A DNA stretch of 49,955 bases from an uncultured Ruminococcus sp. (GCA_902787145.1 CADAEZ010000006.1:1-49955), one strand, 5' to 3'; shown: positions 39,986 to 48,871, counted from the stretch's first letter. The notes: generated by a model not told the origin, from the letters alone. A program made the numbers and translations.

Positions 39986-41281
39986 TTACTCTGTTTTACC
40001 AAATTTTTCCGCAAGCTGTACCGCCGCGAATTTATCCGCAAAGCTGTCGTCCAGCGGAAGCGGTGTTTTCTCACCTGTAGTCATATTCTTCACTTCCGCC
40101 GAGTTCTGTTCAAGCTCGTTGTCGCCGATTACCATACTGAACCGCGCGCCGATTTTGTCGGCGTATTTCATCTGGGGTCTGAGCCCTCTGCCGACAACGT
40201 CAGTCTCCGCCGCGAGGCCGGAGGAACGCACGCTGTTTACAAGCTCAAACGCCTTGGCCTGAGCCGCCTCGCCGAGACCTGCTATATACAGGGCGCAGGG
40301 CTCCTCGGCGGGAATCTCGATACCCTGATTCTCCATAACCATAAGCAGGCGCTCGATACCCATAGCATAGCCGAGCGACGGCAGGTGCTGACCGCCGAGC
40401 TGCTCGATAAGTCCGTCATAGCGGCCTCCGCCGCACACGGTACCCTGACTGCCGATTGCGTCGGATACAAACTCAAACACCGTCTTGGTGTAGTAGTCGA
40501 GTCCGCGCACGATCGTGGGATTGACCTGATACTCTATACCCGCGATTTCAAGATATTTTTTGACCTGCTCAAAATGATTCTCGCATTCCTCGCACAGATA
40601 GTCGAGGATACTCGGAGCGTCCTTGGCGATTTCGGCGCAGGACGGCACCTTGCAGTCGATAAGGCGCATCGGATTTTTCTCCAGCCTGCTTTTGCAGTTG
40701 CCGCATAGTTCCTCGACGCGCTTGCCGAAGTATTCGCGGATAGCCTCGTTGTATTTAGCCCTGCACTCGGGACATCCGATTGAGTTGATCTCCAGGTGCA
40801 AGTCTTTTATCTGCAATCTTTTGAAGATTGAATTCGCCAGAGCGATAACCTCGGCGTCCGCTGCCGGCGACGAAGTGCCGTACTCCTCGATACCGAACTG
40901 GTGAAACTCCCTGAGTCTGCCGGCCTGGGGCTTTTCGTAGCGATAACAGGATGTAAAGTAGTACGCCTTAATCGGCAGACCGTCGTTAATCAGAGCGTGC
41001 TCAAGCACAGCTCTGGCGGCACCGGCAGTACCCTCGGGGCGCAGAGTTACACTCTCGCCGCCCTTTGTATCGAAGGTGTACATCTCTTTTTGCACAACGT
41101 CAGTTGTATCGCCGACGCCTCTCTGAAACAGCTCAGTGTGCTCAAACACAGGGGTGCGCATCTCGCGGAAGCCAAAGTTGCGCGCTTCCTCACGCATAAT
41201 ATTTTCTACAAACTGCCACCGATAGCTCTGCTTGGGCAAGACATCCTCGGTGCCTTTGATTTTTTTAGTGATTACTCCCAT
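39986..41281 (-). CDS. hisS: Histidyl-tRNA synthetase
   Basis: This 431-residue class II synthetase charges tRNA-His. Features are the start TKKIKGTEDVLP, motif 2 (TSCYRYEKPQAGRLREFHQFGIE), the HisA-type motif IVRGLDYYTKTVFEF and motif 3 (SLGYAMGIERLLMVME). The length is normal. ATG at 41281 is chosen over an earlier in-frame start because AAGGAA precedes it and family members begin here. No T-box fits in the 76-bp upstream gap. It is the first gene of the hisS-aspS unit. Confidence 0.97.
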   Translation of the reverse strand: MGVITKKIKGTEDVLPKQSYRWQFVENIMREEARNFGFREMRTPVFEHTELFQRGVGDTTDVVQKEMYTFDTKGGESVTLRPEGTAGAARAVLEHALINDGLPIKAYYFTSCYRYEKPQAGRLREFHQFGIEEYGTSSPAADAEVIALANSIFKRLQIKDLHLEINSIGCPECRAKYNEAIREYFGKRVEELCGNCKSRLEKNPMRLIDCKVPSCAEIAKDAPSILDYLCEECENHFEQVKKYLEIAGIEYQVNPTIVRGLDYYTKTVFEFVSDAIGSQGTVCGGGRYDGLIEQLGGQHLPSLGYAMGIERLLMVMENQGIEIPAEEPCALYIAGLGEAAQAKAFELVNSVRSSGLAAETDVVGRGLRPQMKYADKIGARFSMVIGDNELEQNSAEVKNMTTGEKTPLPLDDSFADKFAAVQLAEKFGKTE

Positions 41282-41312
41282 AATATCATTCCTTATCCGA
41301 TATGAACTGACA

Positions 41313-41339
41313 AAACTAACGGGCAGCATACGCCGCCCG
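41313..41339 (-). terminator. Terminator of mgsA
   Basis: CGGGCAGC (41320-41327) pairs with GCCGCCCG (41332-41339), 8 bp with one wobble, 4-nt loop; TTAGTTTTG follows on the minus strand. Confidence 0.75.
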
Positions 41340-41357
41340 ATAGCAACTTTTATTATT

Positions 41358-41753
41358 TTACTTTATAATGTTTCTCCAGTCAAGGTCGCCGCGCTCGAGT
41401 CCGTGGATGAGCACTTCGGCGGTAGCAATATTGGTAGCGACCGGGATATTGTGCATATCACAGAGCCTGAGGATATTCATATCATTCGGCTCGTTGGGTT
41501 TAGCGTCGAGAGGATCGCGGAAGAACAGAAGCATATCAATCTCGTTATAGGAGATACGCGCCGCAATCTGCTGGTCGCCGCCCTGTGAGCCCGCAAGGAA
41601 GCTCGTAATCTGCAAGCCGGTTGACTCAGCTACAATCTTGCCGGTTGTACCTGTGGCAAAAAGATTATTTCTGCTTAATATTCCGCAGTAAGCGATGCAG
41701 AACTGAATCATTAACTCCTTTTTTTCGTCGTGTGCGATAAGTGCGATATTCAT
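41358..41753 (-). CDS. mgsA: Methylglyoxal synthase
   Basis: This 131-residue enzyme turns dihydroxyacetone phosphate into methylglyoxal, a bypass when sugar phosphates pile up. Family marks are IALIAHDEKKE, the phosphate loop ATGTTGKIV, GSQGGDQQIAARI, the catalytic Asp region LLFFRDPLDAKPNEPND and the His in MHNIPVATN. The length is typical. AGGAGGA precedes ATG 41753. It follows the MinD-like gene by 40 nt and may be in its operon, an arrangement seen in other Clostridia with the min genes. Confidence 0.95.
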   Translation of the reverse strand: MNIALIAHDEKKELMIQFCIAYCGILSRNNLFATGTTGKIVAESTGLQITSFLAGSQGGDQQIAARISYNEIDMLLFFRDPLDAKPNEPNDMNILRLCDMHNIPVATNIATAEVLIHGLERGDLDWRNIIK

Positions 41754-41793
41754 AATTTCCTCCTGTATACTCTAAACGCTTTCTGTATTTAAT

Positions 41794-42534
41794 CTATCCT
41801 GTAAACGCGAGCGGTACATTCTCGCCCGCAAGTCTTCTCGAAAGGCAGTCAAAAACCGTGACAGCCGGGCTCCAGTTCAACCCCGCGTAGCCGTTCTGCA
41901 TAATAGCCGAAAGCCGCAGGTCAAACGGTACAAGCGCGATAAGCCTTGTTCCGGTACGGTCAATCACCTCGTCCAAATCGTTGTAGCAACCGAGCTGGTC
42001 AAACTGCGCTCTGTCAAAACGGTTTATGACAAGCCGGATGTCGTCTATGCCGATAGCAATAAGCTTCGATCGGATTTTCACCGCTCCGCGCACGCTTGTA
42101 GGTTCGGCGTTGGTGACAATCAGCGCTTTGTCGGCAGGCGCCGCCGCCGTGGCGAATCCCGACCCGATTCCGGCAGGTGAATCTATAATGACGTAATCGT
42201 AAGAGCCTTTCAGCTCGTCCACAAGCTGCCTGAACACTGACGGACTGATCTCGTTATCTGTATCGAACGGAGCAGCCATCAGGTCGAGCTCACGCATATT
42301 CTTGCTGCGATATACCGCTTCTTCGGGCTTACAGTTGCCGCTGACAGCGTCGGAGCAATCGAACAAAATCTCCTCGTCCGCGTCGAGCATAAGGTCAATC
42401 CCGCGCATTCCGCAGTCGCAGTCGATAAGCAGCACGCGCTTGTTCTGTTTTACGAGAGCGACCGAAAGTCCGACGCAAACGGTACTTTTTCCCGTTCCGC
42501 CTTTTCCGGAAGCCACAACAATTACGTCGTTCAT
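41794..42534 (-). CDS. minD: MinD/ParA-family ATPase, probable septum-site-determining protein
   Basis: This 246-residue protein has the deviant Walker A motif ASGKGGTGKSTVCVG, the Walker B-like YDYVIIDSPAGIG and RVLLIDCDCGMRGIDLML, as in MinD. It ends in SRRLAGENVPLAFTG and lacks the clear amphipathic helix that tethers classical MinD to the membrane. No minC or minE is in the window. The next gene is mgsA, as in some clostridial min regions. A MinD role is likely; a more general ParA-type partition or localisation role is the alternative. Confidence 0.75.
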   Translation of the reverse strand: MNDVIVVASGKGGTGKSTVCVGLSVALVKQNKRVLLIDCDCGMRGIDLMLDADEEILFDCSDAVSGNCKPEEAVYRSKNMRELDLMAAPFDTDNEISPSVFRQLVDELKGSYDYVIIDSPAGIGSGFATAAAPADKALIVTNAEPTSVRGAVKIRSKLIAIGIDDIRLVINRFDRAQFDQLGCYNDLDEVIDRTGTRLIALVPFDLRLSAIMQNGYAGLNWSPAVTVFDCLSRRLAGENVPLAFTG

Positions 42535-42551
42535 AACACTACCTCAAATAC

Positions 42552-42580
42552 ATATTACCACAAATTCTTTGAATCCGCAA
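42552..42580 (-). promoter_or_regulatory. Candidate promoter of the MinD-like gene and mgsA
   Basis: On the minus strand, TTGCGG (42575-42580) and TAATAT (42552-42557) are separated by 17 bp. Confidence 0.5.
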
Positions 42581-42672
42581 CAACTACAGAGGATTTTGTT
42601 TCACAAAAATAAGCTTGATTTTCTGTTCAAAATGCCGATTTTTTATCATTTTAGGTCTTATAAATGAATAAA

Positions 42673-42726
42673 CGGCAGATAATTGTCCGCATTTTGTCAC
42701 AAACAATTATCTGCCGAAAGCTCACT
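42673..42726 (-). terminator. Terminator-like inverted repeat after the DUF3298-type gene
   Basis: A perfect 14-bp stem, CGGCAGATAATTGT (42673-42686) with 42713-42726, encloses a 26-nt loop. It lies 5 bp past the stop at 42731 and is followed by TTTATTC on the minus strand. The large loop is unusual for a terminator. Confidence 0.6.
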
Positions 42727-42730
42727 TTGC

Positions 42731-43423
42731 TCAGATTTTTACTTTTACGATAGTCTTGCCCGCAGCGTACGGAGCGAGCTCGTATTCCTGATATACAACA
42801 TACAGATAGTTATCCTTCAGGAAGGCGTCGAATTTGTTGAGGCTCTTTTTGAGCACGGTATTCTTTGCTTCGGGGAAGAAAAGATCAGGATTTTTGTCAA
42901 TCTTTTTATTTGTAGCCTTTACAATTTTATTCTTCAAATCCGCCGGAGCGTATTTTGTCATCTTGGACAGCGGCAGCTTTTTGCCGGATTTATCGAAGGT
43001 GATTCCGCCGAGGTAGCTTCCGCCGTGAGCTCCGCCTGAGTATGACATACTCGAAACCTTAAAGCTGTACTTGCCCTTCTTAGCGTATACAAGCTTCGCC
43101 GAGCTTTTCAGCATATAGCTGTTAAAGAACTTTGGCGTACTCTTATACTGCTCCTTCGCCGCGACAAGCATTTTCTTGGCTTCCTTGACGGTTTTCTTAG
43201 CTGACTTTTTAAAGTAAGCGTTAATCTTCTTTACTCCCACGGAGCTACCGCCCAGCTTGGGAGTTTTAATGCTCAGCTTAAGCATATCCATTCCGTCCGA
43301 CTTGTAGGTTTTGCTGATGGGGGAATAGCTTACCGACGTCTTGGCCGAAGCCGGCATTGACGCCAAAACAGATACGGCCATTACCGCCGCCATAGATAAA
43401 CCCAGTATTTTTTTGATTTTCAT
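42731..43423 (-). CDS. Secreted protein with DUF4163/DUF3298-type domain
   Basis: This 230-residue protein has a signal peptide (MKIKKILGLSMAAVMAVSVL, cleaved near ASA). Its segments are typical of the DUF4163/DUF3298 pair known from RsiV and PdaC-like proteins: MDMLKLSIKTPKLGG early, and SYSGGAHGGSYLGGITFDKSGKKLPLSKM in the middle. In RsiV this domain binds lysozyme; whether this one does is unknown. The protein is Lys-rich and ends KTIVKVKI, like other secreted proteins here. ATG at 43423 has AAAGGAG, and that RBS overlaps the stop of the GtrA gene upstream, so the two are coupled. Confidence 0.8.
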   Translation of the reverse strand: MKIKKILGLSMAAVMAVSVLASMPASAKTSVSYSPISKTYKSDGMDMLKLSIKTPKLGGSSVGVKKINAYFKKSAKKTVKEAKKMLVAAKEQYKSTPKFFNSYMLKSSAKLVYAKKGKYSFKVSSMSYSGGAHGGSYLGGITFDKSGKKLPLSKMTKYAPADLKNKIVKATNKKIDKNPDLFFPEAKNTVLKKSLNKFDAFLKDNYLYVVYQEYELAPYAAGKTIVKVKI

Positions 43424-43436
43424 AGCACACTCTCCT

Positions 43437-43889
43437 TTATTTTTCTTTAAACGCGAAGAATCTCTGTCCGATATAGTTGCAGGCCACGAAAACACAGGCT
43501 CCAACCGCCCATCCGAGATACGCCGCGAATGTGTTTACGTCCATAGAGAACATCGTAAGCGACAGCGCCTTGCAGCCCTCTGTCACTGCCGTAGCCGCTA
43601 CAACCCTGATAAGCAGGCACACGACGATATTCACTGTAAATCGAACCATAGGGCCTATGCCCTTCTCTTTATTTTTAAACGTAAAGTATTTGTTCATAAA
43701 ATAGCTGACAATACTGCCGACTACTGTACCGGCGACAGCCGCGGCTCCGGCTCCCCATGCAAAGTTCTTCCAGCCTATAACCTGTAAGCACAAAAGCACT
43801 ACGCCCTCGCCGACAATCGTGTTAATAACGCCGACCAAAAGGAACTTCCAGAACTTGATATCAAAAAAGTTTTTAAAAAACTCGCCCAT
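43437..43889 (-). CDS. GtrA-family membrane protein
   Basis: This 150-residue protein has four predicted membrane helices (about 13-35, 43-68, 79-100 and 116-140) and the GtrA motifs FWKFLLVGVINTIVG at the start and SYFMNKYFTFKNK after helix 2. GtrA proteins are thought to move lipid-linked sugars across the membrane or help glycosyltransferases that decorate the surface. The divergent neighbour is YfhO, also implicated in glycosylation of surface polymers, so a common role in wall sugar decoration is plausible. Confidence 0.88.
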   Translation of the reverse strand: MGEFFKNFFDIKFWKFLLVGVINTIVGEGVVLLCLQVIGWKNFAWGAGAAAVAGTVVGSIVSYFMNKYFTFKNKEKGIGPMVRFTVNIVVCLLIRVVAATAVTEGCKALSLTMFSMDVNTFAAYLGWAVGACVFVACNYIGQRFFAFKEK

Positions 43890-43940
43890 ATCAAAACGCC
43901 TTTCCCTGTATTTCTTAATATTTCTCGGTTATTATAGATT

Positions 43941-43969
43941 ATTATAACAATAAAAAGCAAAAAAGTCCA
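43941..43969 (-). promoter_or_regulatory. Candidate promoter of the GtrA gene
   Basis: On the minus strand, TGGACT (43964-43969) and consensus TATAAT (43941-43946) are 17 bp apart. Confidence 0.55.
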
Positions 43970-43995
43970 TATTTTATTTAATTTTTATATTTACC

Positions 43996-44023
43996 TTGAC
44001 GGCAATATATGTTAATATATAAT
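43996..44023 (+). promoter_or_regulatory. Sigma-A type promoter of the YfhO gene
   Basis: TTGACG (43996-44001) and consensus TATAAT (44018-44023) are 16 bp apart. It is back to back with the GtrA promoter. Confidence 0.65.
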
Positions 44024-44065
44024 TTGGTATAAAATGTTGAATTTCAGCAAAGGAGTATATCACTT

Positions 44066-46987
44066 ATGAAAAAAGACACCACAGTCATCAATGACGGCGG
44101 CAAAAGACTTAAGTTTAACCCGTCGTTCTTTGATTTCTCACACACAGGCGTTGTGCGTGAGGGCGGTTTTTTCAAAAGAAATGTATTTGTGCTCATTTCT
44201 TTTGCCGTACCGTTCCTTCTAATGTATATCGCCTACGCGGTTATGGGATGTCAGCCCTTCGGCGACAAGCAGATTCTTGTCACCGACTTGTGGCACCAGT
44301 ACTTTCCCTTCCTCGTCGATCTTCAGGACAAGCTAAAACACGGTGAGTCGCTGTTCTGGTCGTGGACCCAGGGCGCGGGTACAAACTACTTCGCCCTTGC
44401 CTCCTACTACCTTGCCAGCCCGCTGAACTTTTTAACCGTTCTTTTACCGGCGGACTTTCTCGGTATGAACGACATAGCGTGGCTGAATATGTTCCTCACC
44501 TTCTCGGTATGTCTCAAAATCGGACTTGCGGGATGCTTCTTTTCGATGTTCCTGCGCTACACTTTCAAGCGCGACGACATCACCCTCGTAATTTTCTCGA
44601 CCGCTTTCGCGCTGTCAGCCTTCTTTATGGGCTACTACTGGTGTGAAATCTGGCTCGACACCGTAGCTCTTACTCCTCTGGTTGCAATGGGCTTTACGGC
44701 TCTTATGCGCGAGGGAAGATACCGCCTGTACGTAATCACGCTCGCCCTGTCCGTACTCGCGAACTACTACATCGGTCTTTTCACCTGTGTATTTATGGTT
44801 CTGTGCTTTATCGGATACAGCGTATGCCGGTGGGACGGAGTAAAAGTATTCTTCAAACGCTTTTTGCGTATCGGCATAACCTCCGTAGTCGGACTTATGC
44901 TGACGGCGTTCTTTATACTTCCGGCGTTCTTCGGACTCCAGAACACTCACGCGGCAGGCAGCACATTCCCGACAGGCTTCCAGATCAACATCGGATCCTC
45001 TAACTCCCTGTACGGACTGTTCGAGGCATACAGAGTCGCGTTCTCGCAGAGCGCCACATTCATCGAGCCCACAGTCACCGAGGGCTTCCCAAACATTTCT
45101 GTCGGCGTAATCGCAACCGTGCTTATGGTTATGTTTATGACCTCGCGCAAGATTAAGCTTAAGGAAAAAATCTTCACAGGAGTACTGCTTCTGTTCCTGT
45201 TCTCCAGCTTTATCTTCCGTCAGCTCGACTATATGTGGCACGGCTTCCACTTTACAAATATGATCCCCTACCGCTTCAGCTATCTTGTAAGCTTCATCTT
45301 TGTGCTGATGGCGTTCAGAGCGTTTATGGTAATTGACTTCTCGAACCTGTTCGACCTTATTATCACCGCTCTTGTTGTCGCGGTAATCGTAGTTGCCGGA
45401 GTGGGTTATCAGGAGCTGCTGCCGCTTATCGCTACGCCGATAATCGCGGCCGTTATACTCGCTCTTATCTTCCTATATAAAAAGAAACTTATCAGCAGGT
45501 CCTTCCTGTGTATACTGCTGGCGGCGATAACCGTCGCCCAGGGCGGAGTTACCGCGTATATGGGCGTTAAAAAGACCAGCGTAACAACTATATACGACTA
45601 TCCCCGCGGCGGAGAATCCACCAAAAAAGTCGTAGATCATATGAAAGAAGCGGAAAAAGATACTCCGGAGCTCTGGAGAGCCGAGTTCACAAGCACACAA
45701 ACCTTGTGCGATTCCTCGCTCAATCACTTTAACGGAATATCAATGTTCAACTCTATGACCAACGAAACCTTCACACGCTTTGCCGAGAACTTCGGACTAA
45801 TGGGCTGGCTGTCCGGCAACCGCTACACCTACGCCGAGAGCTCGCCTATCACCGACCTGTTTATGAACCTCAAGTACCTTATCTCGCGCGACGGTAAAGC
45901 CAACGATAACCTTTACTGGAACGAAACCTTCAGCGACACCAACGTCACCCTGTACAAGAACAAAACCTATATCCCTATGGGCTTTATGACAAAATCCGAC
46001 ATCCTCGGATACCAGGGCACCGACGCCGAGGACTCGTACAATCCGTTCGACAAGCAGAATCAGCTGTTTAAACTGGCTACAGGACTTAAAGAGGATGTAT
46101 ACACCAAGCTCGACGTTGTATCTCAGGGTCATACCGACTACAAGACTTTCCCCGTAAACCGTCTCGACTACGGCAACTACAGCTTCTCGACAAACGACCA
46201 GACCACAGCCCCCAAGCTGAAATGGAACTACGAGGCGCCCGTAGCCGGCTACTACTACGCATACACCTTCATCACAAACGCCGACAACGTAGCCGTACTC
46301 CAGAACGACGTTGCCCGCACAGGCACATCGGCATTCTACGTAAGAAGACCGTATATTATGTCTATCGGCTACTTCAACAAGGGCGACAAAATCTCCCTTG
46401 CCTGCGACCTAAAGGCCGGAGCCAGCGGCACCGCGAAAATATATGTAAACTACCTCAACACCAAGGTGTTCGACAAAGGATACAACATCCTTAAGCAAAA
46501 CTATATGCGCACAACCAAGCTCACCGGCAACTATATGGAGGGCGAAATCGACGTAACCGAGGACGGAGTATTCTACACCTCTGTTCCGTACGAAGCGGGA
46601 CTCAAAGACGACGATACCCTTATCGGCAAGCTCTTCTCGAACAAAAACGAGGGTTGGACAGCCGAGGTTGACGGACAAAAAGTCGAGATAACCCCGATTG
46701 CCGAGGCGCTGACCGCCTTCCGGCTTTCAAAGGGACACCATAACATCAAGCTCCACTATATCCCGAAGGGCTTTACCCGAGGTGGAATCCTCACGGTAAC
46801 CGGCCTGCTGCTGTTCATAGCGCTGACCGTTTTCCTCTATCTCAAGAAGAAAAAGCGCGGACAGTCCGGTGACCCGGAGCCCGACGACCCGTTGTTCTCT
46901 ATCGAAAAGAGAGTAATGCCCGAAGGCCTCCCCGAGTGGGTACCCGAATACTACAGCGAAACACCTGAACCAATTGAAGAACAATAA
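44066..46987 (+). CDS. YfhO-family polytopic membrane protein (glycosyltransferase-like)
   Basis: This 973-residue protein starts with a cytosolic segment, then has many membrane helices from about residue 35 to 490 (e.g. VFVLISFAVPFLLMYIAYAV). A large outside domain follows (about 500-900), and a last helix (GILTVTGLLLFIALTVFLYL) precedes a basic and then acidic tail. The early loop DLWHQYFPFLVDLQDKLKHGESLFWSWTQGAGTNY is characteristic of YfhO proteins, GT-C-like enzymes implicated in glycosylating teichoic acids in Bacillus and Listeria. The substrate here is unknown. AAAGGAG precedes ATG 44066. Divergent from gtrA. Confidence 0.88.
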   Translation: MKKDTTVINDGGKRLKFNPSFFDFSHTGVVREGGFFKRNVFVLISFAVPFLLMYIAYAVMGCQPFGDKQILVTDLWHQYFPFLVDLQDKLKHGESLFWSWTQGAGTNYFALASYYLASPLNFLTVLLPADFLGMNDIAWLNMFLTFSVCLKIGLAGCFFSMFLRYTFKRDDITLVIFSTAFALSAFFMGYYWCEIWLDTVALTPLVAMGFTALMREGRYRLYVITLALSVLANYYIGLFTCVFMVLCFIGYSVCRWDGVKVFFKRFLRIGITSVVGLMLTAFFILPAFFGLQNTHAAGSTFPTGFQINIGSSNSLYGLFEAYRVAFSQSATFIEPTVTEGFPNISVGVIATVLMVMFMTSRKIKLKEKIFTGVLLLFLFSSFIFRQLDYMWHGFHFTNMIPYRFSYLVSFIFVLMAFRAFMVIDFSNLFDLIITALVVAVIVVAGVGYQELLPLIATPIIAAVILALIFLYKKKLISRSFLCILLAAITVAQGGVTAYMGVKKTSVTTIYDYPRGGESTKKVVDHMKEAEKDTPELWRAEFTSTQTLCDSSLNHFNGISMFNSMTNETFTRFAENFGLMGWLSGNRYTYAESSPITDLFMNLKYLISRDGKANDNLYWNETFSDTNVTLYKNKTYIPMGFMTKSDILGYQGTDAEDSYNPFDKQNQLFKLATGLKEDVYTKLDVVSQGHTDYKTFPVNRLDYGNYSFSTNDQTTAPKLKWNYEAPVAGYYYAYTFITNADNVAVLQNDVARTGTSAFYVRRPYIMSIGYFNKGDKISLACDLKAGASGTAKIYVNYLNTKVFDKGYNILKQNYMRTTKLTGNYMEGEIDVTEDGVFYTSVPYEAGLKDDDTLIGKLFSNKNEGWTAEVDGQKVEITPIAEALTAFRLSKGHHNIKLHYIPKGFTRGGILTVTGLLLFIALTVFLYLKKKKRGQSGDPEPDDPLFSIEKRVMPEGLPEWVPEYYSETPEPIEEQ

Positions 46988-46991
46988 TGAA

Positions 46992-47020
46992 CGGGGCTGA
47001 CGCAAAATGCGTCAGCCCCG
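46992..47020. repeat. Perfect 12-bp hairpin after the YfhO gene
   Basis: CGGGGCTGACGC (46992-47003) pairs with 47009-47020 around a 5-nt loop. It is followed by AAAAA rather than T, so it is not a standard plus-strand terminator; it could stabilise the 3' end of the mRNA. Confidence 0.7.
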
Positions 47021-47040
47021 AAAAACGTACAGCAGAAAAG

Positions 47041-47080
47041 AACCTCCCGTGGCAGAATAAAAGCCGCAGGAGGTTTTGTT
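47041..47080 (+). terminator. Intrinsic terminator of the YfhO gene
   Basis: AACCTCC (47041-47047) pairs with GGAGGTT (47069-47075), with an inner GGC/GCC stem, followed by TTGTT. Confidence 0.7.
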
Positions 47081-47158
47081 GTACAGAAAAACGCCAATAT
47101 ATTAAACTGAAAATATATGTAATATGTTTATGCAACACGACCATTAACAATGTTATCG

Positions 47159-47193
47159 AAAAAAAGAACTGCCGCTTAACTCAGCGACAGCTC
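47159..47193 (-). terminator. Intrinsic terminator of the HtrA gene
   Basis: On the minus strand, GAGCTGTCGC pairs with GCGGCAGTTC (10 bp with wobbles) and is followed by seven T. The stem is close to that of the terminator at 20616-20641. Confidence 0.9.
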
Positions 47194-47201
47194 TTTGATT
47201 A

Positions 47202-48710
47202 TTATTCTGCTTTATCTTCCTGCAAGACTATCTCGATTTCGTTAGTGCTGTTGGTATTTTCGTGATAGACGGTAACCTTTATTTTATCGCCCGGCTTGTG
47301 AGTTTCGAGAATCGAGTAGCACTCGCTGAATGTCGAAATCTCCTTGCCGTCGACCTTGGTAATGATGTCTCCGGACTTTATGTCTTTGCCGTCGAGAGGA
47401 CCTCCCTTGGATATGCTCTCTACCTGTATTCCTGCGACATCAGCCTCATTCTTGGTGACGGCCTTGCCCATTATACCGATTTTTACTCTGCCCTTTACGT
47501 AGCCGTTCTTCATAATACTGTCGACTATTTTTTTTGCGGTATTACCCGGAATCGCGAACGCCATTCCCTCGTATTCCTCAAGAACGATTTTGGCGGTCGC
47601 AATACCGACAACCTGTCCGTACATATTCACCATCGGGCCGCCGCTGTTACCGGGATTGATTGCCGCGTCGGTCTGGATAACCTTGGCGTTGTTCGAGGAA
47701 AGCACCTCGCGGTTAAGCGCGGATACGATTCCCTTTGTTACGGAATTCTGGAAACTCAGTCCCAGCGGGTTGCCTACTACTATAATATCCTCCGTAACCT
47801 TAAGCTCGTCGCTGTTGCCGAACTCAGCCGGAGTCAGGTTATTGGCTTCCGCCTTCAGCACGGCGATATCGTTGCGGCTGTCATAGCCTACAACCCCTGC
47901 CTTGTACTCTTTCTTATCCGCTGTGATTATCTTTAGCTTAAAAGATGTTCTGCTGTGGTTTACAATATGGGAGTTAGTAACGATGTAGCCGTCCTTGCTG
48001 ATTACGATTCCCGATCCCATACTTGTATAACTCTTGGCGTTACCCTCCTGACCGTCCTCGTAGCCGATTACGCCGACTACTGATTTCTCGACCTTGGAGA
48101 AGGCGTACTCAGCGCCGTACTCGCCGTTCTTAACCTTTTTAGGCTTATTGTCGGTTCTCAGTCCCTTATACGAGGGATCGGTAGCCTTTTGGGCGTCGGA
48201 TTCGGGATAATCCTTGCCGTTATCGGTGGTCTCTTCGGTTATATTCTCGGTCGGGAAGGTAAACGACCCGTTGCTCGACGGAGCAGTCGAATCCTCTACG
48301 AAACCGCCGTTCTGATTATTCTGGTTTATGTATACAAAAAATCCGATAAACGAGCCCGCAAGTATAACAATAAGAATCGCTATGAGCGCCTTAAGTCCCG
48401 CGCTCATAGGCTGCTTCTGCGGCTTTACCGGCTGATACCCGGGGTTGAAACCATAACCGGGCTGAGGCTGGGCGTATCGCGGCGGAGCCTGATTATACTG
48501 AGGCGGAGCCTGGCGCGGATACTGCATAGCCTGCTGAGGCTGAGCGTACTGAGGAGCAGGCTGAGGCTGCTGCGCATATCTCGGTTCGGGCTGAGGTTCA
48601 GGCTGAGGAGCCGGTTGAGGCTCAGGCTGAGGAGCCTGAACAAACTGAGGCTGCGGCGCCTGACCTGGTACCGGCGGAACCTGGGGCATTTTGTTATCAT
48701 TGTTTTCCAT
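47202..48710 (-). CDS. HtrA/DegP-type membrane-anchored serine protease with Pro/Gln-rich N-terminus
   Basis: This 502-residue protein has a cytosolic Pro/Gln/Ala/Tyr-rich region (about 9-101) and one membrane helix (about 105-127, LKALIAILIVILAGSFIGFF). A linker follows, then the S1C trypsin-like domain with His248 (TNSHIV), Asp281 (SRNDIAVL) and Ser356 (INPGNSGGPM), and a PDZ domain (about 408-500). It faces outward and degrades or refolds damaged secreted proteins. The low-complexity head of about 90 residues is longer than usual and may mediate interactions. AAAGGAG precedes ATG 48710. Confidence 0.94.
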   Translation of the reverse strand: MENNDNKMPQVPPVPGQAPQPQFVQAPQPEPQPAPQPEPQPEPRYAQQPQPAPQYAQPQQAMQYPRQAPPQYNQAPPRYAQPQPGYGFNPGYQPVKPQKQPMSAGLKALIAILIVILAGSFIGFFVYINQNNQNGGFVEDSTAPSSNGSFTFPTENITEETTDNGKDYPESDAQKATDPSYKGLRTDNKPKKVKNGEYGAEYAFSKVEKSVVGVIGYEDGQEGNAKSYTSMGSGIVISKDGYIVTNSHIVNHSRTSFKLKIITADKKEYKAGVVGYDSRNDIAVLKAEANNLTPAEFGNSDELKVTEDIIVVGNPLGLSFQNSVTKGIVSALNREVLSSNNAKVIQTDAAINPGNSGGPMVNMYGQVVGIATAKIVLEEYEGMAFAIPGNTAKKIVDSIMKNGYVKGRVKIGIMGKAVTKNEADVAGIQVESISKGGPLDGKDIKSGDIITKVDGKEISTFSECYSILETHKPGDKIKVTVYHENTNSTNEIEIVLQEDKAE

Positions 48711-48743
48711 ACTATCGTCTCCTTTTTAGAAACATCTTTTCAT

Positions 48744-48772
48744 ATTATACATTCTTTTTTTCGTAATTACAA
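48744..48772 (-). promoter_or_regulatory. Sigma-A type promoter of the HtrA gene
   Basis: On the minus strand, TTGTAA (48767-48772) and consensus TATAAT (48744-48749) are 17 bp apart. Confidence 0.7.
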
Positions 48773-48842
48773 CCGAGAAAACGAAAAAGTTTTGACATTA
48801 TTTCAGAAAAATTTCCAAAAACCACTTTATATTACTCTTTTT

Positions 48843-48871
48843 TTGTGTTATTATATCATTAAGCGTATAGT
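48843..48871 (+). promoter_or_regulatory. Candidate promoter of the aldolase gene
   Basis: TTGTGT (48843-48848) and TATAGT (48866-48871) are 17 bp apart, about 42 bp before the start codon. A perfect TTGACA nearby (about 48802-48807) has no -10 partner at the right distance. Confidence 0.45.

Noticed and set aside
41282-41357. T-box leader before hisS
   Set aside because: The gap is only 76 bp and is mostly the mgsA terminator; no specifier stem or T-box sequence is visible.
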